A stretch of DNA of 20,857 bases from DASXBA01 sp046729895 (GTDB lineage: Bacteria; Actinomycetota; Thermoleophilia; Solirubrobacterales; Thermoleophilaceae), in NCBI GenBank assembly GCA_046729895.1, contig JBKPHP010000072.1:1-20857 (forward strand), in the 5' to 3' direction. A model generated the notes under the pieces. That model did not search any database. It was not told the DNA's origin and saw only the letters and a list, made by a program, of their open reading frames with translations. How positions within the stretch are numbered: the first letter of the stretch is position 1; every line of letters begins with the position of its first letter. Made by a program: the position numbers and the translations under genes. Of this stretch, positions 1-6,812 are shown in pieces.

Positions 1-153
1 GCGATCGCCCTGGGACACCCGCTCGGGTCGACCGGCGCGCGCCTGATCACGACGCTCCTGCACGAGCTCGAGCGCTCCGACAAGGAGCTGGGGCTCGTGA
101 CGATGTGCTGCGGCGGCGGCCTCGGCACGGGCACGCTGATCCAGCGCATCTAG
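1..153 (+). CDS. Thiolase (acetyl-CoA acetyltransferase family), C-terminal end only
   Basis: The gene enters from the left edge; only the last 50 codons before TAG at 151-153 are present. The translation contains the thiolase active-site block GHPLGSTGAR (residues 6-15 of the fragment), whose His activates the nucleophilic Cys, and the C-terminal CCGGGLGTG loop (residues 36-44), whose Cys acts as acid/base. Thiolases cleave 3-ketoacyl-CoA to acetyl-CoA and a shortened acyl-CoA, the last step of beta-oxidation. Three acyl-CoA dehydrogenase genes follow on the same strand, which fits a fatty-acid or related acyl-CoA degradation cluster. The substrate cannot be judged from the fragment. Confidence 0.9.
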   Translation, partial: AIALGHPLGSTGARLITTLLHELERSDKELGLVTMCCGGGLGTGTLIQRI

Positions 154-248
154 ACGCCTCCGGCGGGCCGCTGAGGCCGGCTCGCGCCGCCGAGTGGACG
201 CTTCGTGCACCTATAGACACGCAAAGCGTCCACACGAGGTCGAGACCA

Positions 249-272
249 CGGGGCGGGTGACGGCCCGCCCCG
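249..272. terminator. Strong GC hairpin between thiolase and first ACAD gene
   Basis: A perfect 9-bp inverted repeat (CGGGGCGGG at 249-257, CCCGCCCCG at 264-272) encloses a 6-nt loop. It lies about 95 nt after the thiolase stop and 28 nt before the ACAD start. No T-tract follows, so it could be a factor-assisted terminator, a processing site or an operator. The pairing is seen directly; the role is inferred. Confidence 0.35.
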
Positions 273-285
273 CACGCCTGGCTCC

Positions 286-291
286 TATGCT
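286..291 (+). promoter_or_regulatory. -10-like box TATGCT, 8 nt before the ACAD start
   Basis: TATGCT lies 8 nt before the ATG at 300 and no Shine-Dalgarno sequence intervenes. If used, transcription would begin at or next to the start codon (leaderless). No convincing -35 box is visible. Confidence 0.4.
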
Positions 292-299
292 TCGCCCCG

Positions 300-1493
300 A
301 TGCAGCCACCCACGGCGACGGGCTCGCAGGACGCCGTGCTCCACCTGATCCCCTCCGACGAGGAGCGGCAGATGCGAGATGCCGTGCGCGGTATCTGCTC
401 CGGCTTCGGGCCCGAGTACCAGGCCAGGCTGTACGAGCAGGGTGAGTCGCCGGCGGAGCTCTGGGACGCGCTGGCGGAGAAGGGCTACCTCGGCGTGAAC
501 ATCCCCGAGGAGTGGGGAGGCGGCGGGCTCGGCATGTCGGCGCTCGCCGCGGTGGGCGAGGAGATCTCGGCGTCCGGCAACTCTTTGCTGCTGATCGTCG
601 TCTCGCCGGCGATCGCCGGCTCGATCCTCGCCAGGCACGGGAGCGACGAGCAGAAGGAGCGCTGGCTGCGCGGGATTGCTGCCGGCACGACGCGGCTCGC
701 CTTTGCGATCACCGAGCCCGATGCGGGCACCAACTCGCACAACCTGCAGACCTCGCTGGAGCGCAAGGGTGACAGGCTCGTCCTGCGTGGTCAGAAGACC
801 TTCATCTCCGGGGTGGAGTTCTCGGACGCCGTGCTCGTCGTAGCGCGTGGCCGCAACCCTGACGGCTCCCTCGGCCTGCCCGCGCTGTGCATCGTCGACG
901 TCGACGCGCCGGGCTTCACCCGCGACCGCATCCCGATGCCCTACCTGGGCCCCGACTACCAATGGCAGTTGTTCTTCGATGATGTGGAGCTGGAGGAGGA
1001 GCGGCTGATCGGAGGCGAGAACGGCGGCCTCGGGCCGATCTTCGACGGCCTCAACCCCGAGCGGATCATGGGTGCCGCGATCGCCTGCGGCGCCGGCCGC
1101 CGGGCGCTCGAGAAGGCGGCGGCCTACGCCAACGAGCGCGTCGTCTGGGGGGTGCCGATCGGCTCCCACCAGGGCCTGGCGCACCCGTTGGCAGAGGCGA
1201 AGATCGAGCTGGAGCTGGCGCGGCTCATGATGCAGAAGGCGTGTGCGCTCTACGACGCCCGCGCACCCGGCGCCGGCGAGGCCTCGAACATGGCCAAGTA
1301 CGCCACCGCCGAGGCCGCCATCCGCTGCGTCGACCAGGCCATCCAGACCCACGGCGGGAACGGCGTGGCGCTCGAGTACGGTCTGACCCAGATGTGGTGG
1401 GGAGCGCGCCTGACGCGGATCGCGCCCGTGTCTCGGGAGATGATCCTCAACTACGTCGCCGAGCATTCCTTGGGGCTGCCCAAGAGCTACTGA
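300..1493 (+). CDS. Acyl-CoA dehydrogenase (FAD-dependent), IVD/LCAD-like catalytic base position
   Basis: This 397-aa protein is full length for the acyl-CoA dehydrogenase family, which introduces the alpha-beta double bond into acyl-CoA thioesters using FAD and passes electrons to ETF. Visible signatures are the helical N-terminal domain (about 15-130), the beta-domain motif ITEPDAGTNS (137-146), GQKTFIS, and the C-terminal four-helix FAD domain with ANERVVWGVPIGS and QTHGGNGVA. The usual C-terminal YEGTxxIQ catalytic Glu segment is replaced by RIAPVSREMI. A Glu is instead present at residue 254 in NPERIM, which matches the G-helix position used by isovaleryl- and long-chain ACADs. The ATG at 300 is chosen because a -10-like box sits just before it; codon 25 (ATG at 372) is less likely because it would remove family sequence. 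The stop is 18 nt before the next ACAD open frame. Confidence 0.93.
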   Translation: MQPPTATGSQDAVLHLIPSDEERQMRDAVRGICSGFGPEYQARLYEQGESPAELWDALAEKGYLGVNIPEEWGGGGLGMSALAAVGEEISASGNSLLLIVVSPAIAGSILARHGSDEQKERWLRGIAAGTTRLAFAITEPDAGTNSHNLQTSLERKGDRLVLRGQKTFISGVEFSDAVLVVARGRNPDGSLGLPALCIVDVDAPGFTRDRIPMPYLGPDYQWQLFFDDVELEEERLIGGENGGLGPIFDGLNPERIMGAAIACGAGRRALEKAAAYANERVVWGVPIGSHQGLAHPLAEAKIELELARLMMQKACALYDARAPGAGEASNMAKYATAEAAIRCVDQAIQTHGGNGVALEYGLTQMWWGARLTRIAPVSREMILNYVAEHSLGLPKSY

Positions 1494-1518
1494 CTGGCTG
1501 CCTGGCCAAACGTGGCGC

Positions 1519-1524
1519 TAGGAT
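1519..1524 (+). promoter_or_regulatory. -10-like box TAGGAT before the second ACAD gene
   Basis: TAGGAT ends 11 nt before the preferred GTG start at 1536. The overlapping AGGA (1520-1523) could instead be a weakly placed Shine-Dalgarno sequence. The tight spacing to the upstream ACAD means that operon transcription and a local start are both possible. Confidence 0.25.
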
Positions 1525-1535
1525 GCGGCGGGTCC

Positions 1536-2672
1536 GTGGACCTGACCCTCTCTCCCAGCGAGCAGGCCTTCCGCGACGAGCTGCGCTCCTGGCTTCGGGA
1601 GAACCATCCGGGCGAGGAGCCGCAGGGGGAGAACGAGGCGTTCGAGTTCCGCCGCGCCTGGCAGGGCCAGCTGCACGATGCGGGCTATGCCGGGCTCTCG
1701 TGGCCGAAGGAATACGGCGGCCGTGGGGCCACGCTCGTGGAGCAGGCGATCTTCGGCGAGGAGCTGGCTCGTGCCAAGGCCCCCCCGGCCGCGAATCTGC
1801 TGGGGCTGGTGATGGGAGGCCCGGTTGTCATTGCGCACGGCACCGAGGAGCAGAAGCAGCGCTACCTCGAGCCGATCCTGTCCGCGGAGGAGATCTGGTG
1901 CCAGGGTTTCTCCGAGCCCGACTCCGGCTCGGACCTGGCTTCGCTCAAGACGCGTGCGGTAAGGTCGAACGGCGAATGGGTGGTCACCGGCCAGAAGGTC
2001 TGGACCACCCTCGCTCATGAAGCCAAGTGGTGCATGCTCGTGGCGCGCACGGACCAGGACGCGCCCAAGCACCAGGGCCTGACCTACTTCCTCATGGACA
2101 TGGAGCAGGATGCGGTCCAGGTGCGGCCGCTGCGGCAGATCACGGGTGAGGCCGAGTTCAACGAGCTGTTCATGGAGGAAGCTCGGATCCCAGACGCGAA
2201 CGTCCTCGGTGGCGTCGGCAACGGCTGGCCTGTTGCGATCACCACGCTGATGTACGAGCGCGCCGGAATCGGCGCGTCCAGCGCAATCAGCGTGAAGATC
2301 GCGCTGGGGCAGCTGGTCGAGCTGGCCAAGGAGCGCGGTGTGGTGGACGACCCGCTCGTGCGGCAGCGCTTCGCCCAGCTCGAGATCGAGGCCGAGGCGC
2401 TACGGCTCAATGCGTGGCGTGGCCTCACCGAGGTCATGAAGACCGGCGTGCCGGGTCCCGAGGGTTCCCTGCCCAAGCTCCAATGGGCCGCGGTCAACCA
2501 GGGGCTCACCGAGCTGGCGATGGAGATCCGCGGGGACGAGGGCCTTCTGCGCGACTCCGAATGGACGTACCGGTTCCTGCGCGCTCGCGCCAACTCCATC
2601 GAAGGCGGGACCACCGAGGTGCTCAAGAACATCGTCGCCGAGCGCGTCCTGGGGCTTCCCAAGCTGAGATGA
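1536..2672 (+). CDS. Acyl-CoA dehydrogenase, catalytic-type (large) subunit of a probable heteromeric pair
   Basis: This is a 378-aa acyl-CoA dehydrogenase from the GTG at 1536. An upstream in-frame GTG at 1512 would add eight residues, but the sequence from 1536 (VDLTLSPSEQAFRDEL) matches the usual family N-terminus. It has SEPDSGSDL (substrate/FAD loop), TGQKVWTT and the C-terminal SIEGGTTEVLKNIVAERVLGLP segment. A Glu in LMYERAGIG (residue 241 from this start) occupies the G-helix catalytic position of FadE29/IVD-like enzymes. Length, N-terminus and a shorter ACAD gene directly downstream resemble mycobacterial two-gene heterotetrameric ACADs (FadE28/FadE29-type), used for sterol side chains and other bulky acyl-CoAs. 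The pairing is inferred from gene order and length; the substrate is unknown. Confidence 0.92.
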   Translation: MDLTLSPSEQAFRDELRSWLRENHPGEEPQGENEAFEFRRAWQGQLHDAGYAGLSWPKEYGGRGATLVEQAIFGEELARAKAPPAANLLGLVMGGPVVIAHGTEEQKQRYLEPILSAEEIWCQGFSEPDSGSDLASLKTRAVRSNGEWVVTGQKVWTTLAHEAKWCMLVARTDQDAPKHQGLTYFLMDMEQDAVQVRPLRQITGEAEFNELFMEEARIPDANVLGGVGNGWPVAITTLMYERAGIGASSAISVKIALGQLVELAKERGVVDDPLVRQRFAQLEIEAEALRLNAWRGLTEVMKTGVPGPEGSLPKLQWAAVNQGLTELAMEIRGDEGLLRDSEWTYRFLRARANSIEGGTTEVLKNIVAERVLGLPKLR

Positions 2673-2730
2673 AGGGCCCCGGAGCAAAGCACCCCCCGTA
2701 TACCCCGCAAGCCGTCGCCGGGTCTGATCC

Positions 2731-3786
2731 ATGAACTTCGACTTTTCCGACGATCAGCAGGCCATCAAGCGGACGGCGAAGGACCTGCTGGCCGCTCGTT
2801 TCAGCGCAGAGCGCGTCCGTGAGCTGGCGGAGGCGGGCGATCCGCAGGGGGATCCGCCCGGGATGCCCCCTCGATATGACGAGGATGCCTGGAGCGAGAT
2901 CGGCGAGCTCGGCTGGCCCGGCATCTTCATCGGCGAAGAGCATGGCGGCCAGGGTCTCGGCGCGGTCGAGCTGATCATCTTGATGGAGGAGCTCGGCTAT
3001 GCGCTCGCCCCGCTGCCGTTTCTCTCGAACGCGGCCGCAGGCCTGGTGCTCCAGCACGCGGGCTCCGACGAGCAACGCGAGCGCTGGCTCCCCGGGATCG
3101 CCTCCGGCAAGGCGCGGGGGACCGTGGGAGTCATGGCCGACGGTGAGTCGCCGCTGGTGCCGGACGCCGACTCCGCGGAGCTCATCGTCCTGCTGGACGC
3201 CGAGTCCGGAACGCTCGTCGAGGCCTCGGCCGCCGAGGTCGAGCCTCTCGAGACGATCGACGCGACGCGTCGCTTCGCCCGCGTACGGGCCGACGGAGGC
3301 GAGCCGCTCGGCGGCGACCCGGGGCCCGCCGTCGACACGATCGCCACGGCGGTCGCGGCCGAGCTCGTGGGCGTCTCGCAGCGAGCGATGGAGATGGCGG
3401 TGGAGTACGCACGCGAGCGGAAGCAGTTCGGACGCCCGATCGGCTCCTATCAGGCCGTCTCGCACGCGTGCGCCCAGATGCTGCTGGAGACCGAAGGCGC
3501 CCGCTCGGCGACCTACTGGGCCGCCTGGTGCGCGGATGCCGAACCCGAGACCCTGCCGCTCGCGTCCTCCATGGCCAAGGCGTACGCATCGGACGCCGGC
3601 TGGCGCGTTACCGCCTCATCGCTACAGGTGCACGGCGGCATCGGCTTCACATGGGAGCACGACCTTCACTTCTTCCTCAAGCGTGCGAAGGCTGACGGCC
3701 GGCTGTATGGCTCCGCTCGCGAGCACCGCGAGCGGGTGGCGGAGCTGTGCGGCCTGTCCCGCGAGACAGCGGCCGCAACGAGTTAG
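2731..3786 (+). CDS. Short acyl-CoA dehydrogenase, probable partner subunit
   Basis: This 351-aa ACAD-fold protein is shorter than the usual 380-400 aa. The N-terminal domain is typical (MNFDFSDDQQAIKRTA; EEHGGQGLG, then MEELGYALAPLPF). The middle beta-domain is abbreviated and lacks the TEPDAG-type loop. The C-terminal domain keeps the FAD-contact motif ARERKQFGRPIGS (residues 227-239) and VHGGIGFTWEHDLH. No Glu stands at the IVD-type position (the segment reads DTIATAVAAEL), and the YEGT segment is replaced by LYGSAREHR, so it may not be catalytic alone. Such short ACADs (FadE28-like) form alpha2beta2 enzymes with a longer catalytic subunit; the gene 58 nt upstream is the obvious candidate. 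No strong ribosome binding site is seen. Confidence 0.9.
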   Translation: MNFDFSDDQQAIKRTAKDLLAARFSAERVRELAEAGDPQGDPPGMPPRYDEDAWSEIGELGWPGIFIGEEHGGQGLGAVELIILMEELGYALAPLPFLSNAAAGLVLQHAGSDEQRERWLPGIASGKARGTVGVMADGESPLVPDADSAELIVLLDAESGTLVEASAAEVEPLETIDATRRFARVRADGGEPLGGDPGPAVDTIATAVAAELVGVSQRAMEMAVEYARERKQFGRPIGSYQAVSHACAQMLLETEGARSATYWAAWCADAEPETLPLASSMAKAYASDAGWRVTASSLQVHGGIGFTWEHDLHFFLKRAKADGRLYGSAREHRERVAELCGLSRETAAATS

Positions 3787-3814
3787 GACCAACCCCACGC
3801 GAGGCGTTCCGGAT

Positions 3815-3835
3815 GCGCCGCGGTAGGAGCGGCGC
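3815..3835. terminator. Hairpin between convergent genes, possible bidirectional terminator
   Basis: A perfect 7-bp stem (GCGCCGC at 3815-3821, GCGGCGC at 3829-3835) with a 7-nt loop lies in the 79-bp space between the ACAD stop at 3786 and the end of the convergent Usp-like gene at 3866. There is no T-tract. The location between converging genes supports a terminator role. Confidence 0.45.
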
Positions 3836-3865
3836 GCGGCCGGAGGGCCGAGTGGCGGAAGCCGA

Positions 3866-4354
3866 CTAGCGCTTGCCTGTAAAGGCCGCAATCAGCGGCG
3901 CCAGCACGCCGTGCTTCTCGGGCTTGGGTGCCGGCGTCGTAGGCGGCGCCGGGCGCGGGGGCTCCGCGACGACGTGGGTCACGTGGCTTCCGCCGGTGAG
4001 CTTCTCGACGCGGTGAGGGAGGTCGACCTGCAGCCACTTGGAGGCCCCGGTCGGAAGCGTGGAGATCACGACCTCGTCGTACCTGGTCGGATCCCAGGCG
4101 TCGTGCACGGCCGCGATTGGGTCATGGTCACCGACCTCGCCCTGCATCTCCAACCCAGCATCCCGCATCGCCGCCAGCGCCGAGTCGAGACGCGTCTGGG
4201 CCGCCTCACGGCCCACCGAACCGGCCGCGGGCGCCGGAACCAGCAGCGTGAACGCGCAGGAGTCCCGGGACGCCCGCTCCTTGAGCGCCTGGATCAGCTC
4301 CGGTGCGTCGGCGGTCACGTTTGCGACGACCAGCACACTGAACTTCCAGGCCAT
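3866..4354 (-). CDS. Universal stress protein-like (Usp-fold) protein
   Basis: The product is 162 aa from the ATG at 4354. The start is supported by a purine-rich stretch (GGAGAGAGGGA on the minus strand, 4361-4371) with a 6-nt spacer; the longer open frame upstream is not protein-like. It begins KFSVLVVANVTADAPELIQALKE, the first strand and helix of a Usp/nucleotide-binding fold, and contains YDEVVISTLPTGASKWLQVDLP and VEKLTGGSHVTHVV. This pattern occurs in many actinobacterial Usp-like proteins. The canonical ATP-binding GxxGxnGxS motif of UspA is not evident. A Pro-rich linker leads to a short hydrophobic tail (GVLAPLIAAFTG). The biochemical role is unknown; involvement in stress adaptation is a family-level inference. 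Confidence 0.75.
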   Translation of the reverse strand: MAWKFSVLVVANVTADAPELIQALKERASRDSCAFTLLVPAPAAGSVGREAAQTRLDSALAAMRDAGLEMQGEVGDHDPIAAVHDAWDPTRYDEVVISTLPTGASKWLQVDLPHRVEKLTGGSHVTHVVAEPPRPAPPTTPAPKPEKHGVLAPLIAAFTGKR

Positions 4355-4379
4355 TGGCGTTCCCTCTCTCCTCGCTACG

Positions 4380-4385
4380 AGCATA
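4380..4385 (-). promoter_or_regulatory. -10-like box TATGCT for the Usp-like gene
   Basis: On the minus strand TATGCT lies 25 nt before the ATG at 4354, and a Shine-Dalgarno-like purine tract lies between them, giving a short normal leader. No clear -35 box was found. Confidence 0.4.
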
Positions 4386-4424
4386 CCCCGTGGCGGCGTC
4401 CGACCCGCACCTCGATTGGAACCG

Positions 4425-5213
4425 CTACGCGGGAAGCCGCCCCCCGATGAACTGGGTGATCCCCGTGATCCGCTGGCGGATCTCCTCGAAGCCGCGGGCC
4501 TCCAGCTGCTGGACGAGCTCATCGCGTTCGAACAGTCGGGCGCCGCCGCGCATGGCAACCAGCGATTCGGCCGTGCGCAGCGGCAGCGAGCGTCCCCGCA
4601 CGCTCGTGAAGAGGGCGATCCGACCGCCGGGCGTTAGCACATCGGTCATCCGGTCGAGCGCCCGCATCGGGTCCTCGAAGAGGTGGAAGGCAGCGAAGCA
4701 GCAGACGGCGTCGAAGCTCTGAGCGACGAACGGAAGCTCCTGCGCGTCGCCCCGGATGTAGGCCACGTCCAGGCCGGCCTCTCGAGTGTCCTCCACCGCG
4801 CGGGTCAACATCGTCTCCGACACGTCGATGCCGACCACCAGGCCCTCCTCACCCACCGTGGTCGCGAAGCTGCGGCTGAAGCCCCCGGTCCCGCAGGCGA
4901 CGTCGAGCACGCCCTCGCCGCGCGACAGGCCCAGCAGCAGCCGGGCGATTCGGCGCTCGTCCGCCATGCCGGGCCCGAACACCCCCTTGGCCGCGCGCCC
5001 GAGGGCCGGTCGCCACCAATGCTCGTAGATGCGGGGGAGCATGCCCGTGAGCATGAGGTCCTGGATCCATCCGGTGGAGCGGGGCTCGGATGGTCCGAGC
5101 AGGTCGAAGTAGCCGGCCGCCGAGCGCCCGCCCTCCTGCCGCGCCTCCGGATCGAGCAGGGGCAGCGCGCGCTCCAGGGCCGTGCCGGCTGTGGCCGGGG
5201 CGGGCTCAGCCAC
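4425..5213 (-). CDS. Class I SAM-dependent methyltransferase
   Basis: A GTG start at 5213 gives 262 aa. It overlaps the upstream gene's TGA (GTGGCTGA), so translation is probably coupled. The Rossmann methyltransferase core is clear: motif I VLDVACGTGG (residues 102-111), acidic residue D130 in VVGIDVSETML, GDAQELPF (155-162), FDAVCCFAAFHLF (167-179) and LTPGGRIAL. The N-terminal region with GYFDLLG and LPRIYEHWWRPALGR is shared with a common actinobacterial family. The last part, TGITQFIGGRL, matches the usual ending of that family. The acceptor substrate is unknown; resemblance to UbiE/MenG-type enzymes is limited to the cofactor core. Confidence 0.88.
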   Translation of the reverse strand: MAEPAPATAGTALERALPLLDPEARQEGGRSAAGYFDLLGPSEPRSTGWIQDLMLTGMLPRIYEHWWRPALGRAAKGVFGPGMADERRIARLLLGLSRGEGVLDVACGTGGFSRSFATTVGEEGLVVGIDVSETMLTRAVEDTREAGLDVAYIRGDAQELPFVAQSFDAVCCFAAFHLFEDPMRALDRMTDVLTPGGRIALFTSVRGRSLPLRTAESLVAMRGGARLFERDELVQQLEARGFEEIRQRITGITQFIGGRLPA

Positions 5214-5478
5214 CCTCGCCCGGGAAGCTCGGGAGCCCGCGCTCGTGCTCCTGAATCGGGCCACGCCGCTCCGAGCCGTAGGCGAGCTCCTCGAGACGTG
5301 CGATTTCGCGCTCGCCCTCGATCCGGGCGGGATGCTCGGCCGGCAACCCCTCGATCAGAATGCGGATTCGGTTCCGAAGCTGGAGCGCGAAGTGGGGCGT
5401 GGACGCGCCCATGAGCTGCCGGACGTCCTCGAGCGTCGGCTCCCGCTCGAGGCGGTCGGGCTGCTCGAACTCGCTCAC
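5206..5478 (-). CDS. Small conserved hypothetical protein coupled to the methyltransferase
   Basis: The product is 90 aa from a GTG at 5478. It is acidic and mostly helical in character, with the segment TPHFALQLRNRIRILIEGLPAEHPARIEGEREIARLEEL (shown here only to note its Arg/Leu/Glu heptad-like spacing). It contains no membrane segment. Its stop overlaps the methyltransferase start and its start lies 21 nt after the lipoprotein gene, so the three appear co-transcribed. I do not recognise a function. The real-gene call rests on codon composition, position and overlap. Confidence 0.7.
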   Translation of the reverse strand: MSEFEQPDRLEREPTLEDVRQLMGASTPHFALQLRNRIRILIEGLPAEHPARIEGEREIARLEELAYGSERRGPIQEHERGLPSFPGEGG

Positions 5479-5499
5479 TCCGCGGAAGATACCTGCGAG

Positions 5500-6690
5500 C
5501 TACGGCGCGTTCGCCTTGACCGGGATCAGCTCGGTGGCGCGGTCCACCTGCGCCTGCTCCTTCACCGAGATCGCCTTGTCGTCGCCCAGGATCCAGACGC
5601 GGTTGTAGACCGCGGTGTCGGGGCTGCCCTCGTACCCGGGCTGGACGCTGAGGAGGTAGGTCTCGAGCGAGCGGGGCAGCTTGTCGCTCTGATCGCTGAG
5701 AAGCAGCGGGGCGAATACGCCCCTGGTGGCAAGCGAGGCGGCGGCTGCCGCGTCGGCGGGCCGGTTGACGTTGGCGAGCGTGAAGTTGTAGCCGGGCACG
5801 ACCACAGCCCAGCCGAAGCCGCGCTGCTGGTAGCTCGCGAACGCGATTGCGTTCTCCACCGGCGTCTTCCCCTGGATCCGGCGAACGCTCCTGGCCAGCG
5901 GCTGAAGCGCCTTCAGGACGCTAGCTGCGATCACCTTCTCGGGCCCCAGCACGTAGACGTTGGGCTTGTCGTGCTCCGCGAGCGCCTTCCGGATCGGGGC
6001 GGGGATGGACTGCCGCTTGACCGGAAGCACGGAGTCGCCCGCGCGAGCTCCCCAGGCGACCCCCGGCACCGCCCACTCTGCGTGCTCCCCGGAGACGATG
6101 ACGACGTTCGCCGACGGCTTGCCCTTCACGGCCGAGAAGAAGCGGTCGATGGCGGCCGCGCGCTCGTAGGGACCGTCGCCTTCGATAACGGCGCTGCGGA
6201 AACCGTTGGGCCGCCCCGCGTCGCGACCGATCCGGATCACCTGGGCATCCTTGGAGAGGTCCGAGCCCTTCGGGCGCAGTCGATCGAGGGTGTCCTGGGT
6301 CACGGGGGGCACGTCGCCGCCGTCGGTGACCAGGATCGGCGCGCCGATGGGCGAGCCGGACAGCGTCCCCGCGCTGACGGCACCCTGCCAGTTGTCCTTG
6401 TCGACGAGCACCACGGCGGTCGGCCGAGTGGCGTTGCCGGTCGCCGGGAAGAGGGCGCTGGCCACTCCGGCGGCATCGGTTGCGGCGTCGCCGCCGCCCA
6501 CCCGGATCGTGTTGCGGGTGGCGGAGGCGGGGAAGCCGAGCTTCCCGCGGGCCTGCTGGTCGCTCGACTTGGCACCCAGTTGCGGCGGCCGGCTCGAGTC
6601 GTCGCCCAGGCTGCAGCCGGCGAGCACCGCGGTCGCGAGCGACGCCGCCGCGAGCAGGGCCGGCGCGATCGGATCCTTCCCCCGAACCAC
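5500..6690 (-). CDS. Secreted lipoprotein with cell-wall-binding (CWB2-like) repeats
   Basis: This 396-aa protein starts at a GTG (6690). It begins with a signal peptide ending in the lipobox LAGC (C26), so it should be diacylglycerylated by Lgt and anchored outside the membrane. The rest is built of repeated alpha/beta units of the CWB2 type (PF04122): NTIRVGGGDAATDAAGVASALFP, then AVVLVDKDNWQGAVSAGTL and GAPILVTDGGDVPPVT, with further units such as VYVLGPEKVIAASVL and VWILGDDKAISVKEQ. CWB2 modules bind anionic cell-wall polymers in Gram-positives; no catalytic partner domain is attached, which is unusual. A TATCGT box lies 7 nt before the start and no ribosome binding site is seen. The small gene and methyltransferase follow in a probable operon. 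Confidence 0.83.
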   Translation of the reverse strand: MVRGKDPIAPALLAAASLATAVLAGCSLGDDSSRPPQLGAKSSDQQARGKLGFPASATRNTIRVGGGDAATDAAGVASALFPATGNATRPTAVVLVDKDNWQGAVSAGTLSGSPIGAPILVTDGGDVPPVTQDTLDRLRPKGSDLSKDAQVIRIGRDAGRPNGFRSAVIEGDGPYERAAAIDRFFSAVKGKPSANVVIVSGEHAEWAVPGVAWGARAGDSVLPVKRQSIPAPIRKALAEHDKPNVYVLGPEKVIAASVLKALQPLARSVRRIQGKTPVENAIAFASYQQRGFGWAVVVPGYNFTLANVNRPADAAAAASLATRGVFAPLLLSDQSDKLPRSLETYLLSVQPGYEGSPDTAVYNRVWILGDDKAISVKEQAQVDRATELIPVKANAP

Positions 6691-6697
6691 TCAGGGC

Positions 6698-6703
6698 ACG
6701 ATA
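6698..6703 (-). promoter_or_regulatory. -10-like box TATCGT before the CWB2 lipoprotein gene
   Basis: On the minus strand TATCGT ends 7 nt before the GTG at 6690 and no Shine-Dalgarno sequence is present, which is consistent with a leaderless start. It shares the 122-bp divergent region with the ACAD promoter at 6731-6761. Confidence 0.35.
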
Positions 6704-6730
6704 GCCAGCGTTCGCGGACGAGGGCTCCGG

Positions 6731-6761
6731 TTGACGCGTGGGGGCGGTGTTGACGTATGCT
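6731..6761 (+). promoter_or_regulatory. Promoter of the fourth ACAD gene (TTGACG ... TATGCT)
   Basis: TTGACG (6731-6736) and TATGCT (6756-6761) are separated by 19 nt, slightly long for a housekeeping promoter. A second TTGACG (6750-6755) abuts the -10. The predicted start of transcription (about 6768) falls immediately before the palindromic operator at 6771-6786. Confidence 0.55.
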
Positions 6762-6770
6762 TTGGACAGG

Positions 6771-6786
6771 TTGACTGACCAGTCAA
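6771..6786. promoter_or_regulatory. TetR-type operator palindrome
   Basis: TTGACTGACCAGTCAA is a perfect inverted repeat with 7-bp arms (TTGACTG/CAGTCAA) around AC. Palindromes of this size and TGACxGxCxGTCA style are typical sites for TetR-family repressors of acyl-CoA catabolism. It sits between the predicted transcription start and the ribosome binding site, where a bound repressor would block transcription. No TetR gene is present in the window. Confidence 0.7.
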
Positions 6787-6812
6787 TCGCGTCGTGAACG
6801 GAGGCTGACAAC

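Noticed and set aside
154..299. Possible small gene between the thiolase and the first ACAD gene
   Set aside because: No frame has a ribosome binding site or protein-like composition. The stretch holds a hairpin and a -10-like box only.
285..1466. Long open frame of 393 codons on the minus strand opposite the first ACAD gene
   Set aside because: The sequence is Arg/Leu/Val/His-rich with no recognisable motif. The plus-strand frame is an unmistakable acyl-CoA dehydrogenase; the open minus frame is a by-product of high GC.
5182..6753. A 523-codon plus-strand open frame across the methyltransferase and lipoprotein genes
   Set aside because: The minus-strand products have a lipobox, CWB2 repeats and a coupled gene. 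The plus frame has no family features and an Arg/Gly/Val-rich composition.
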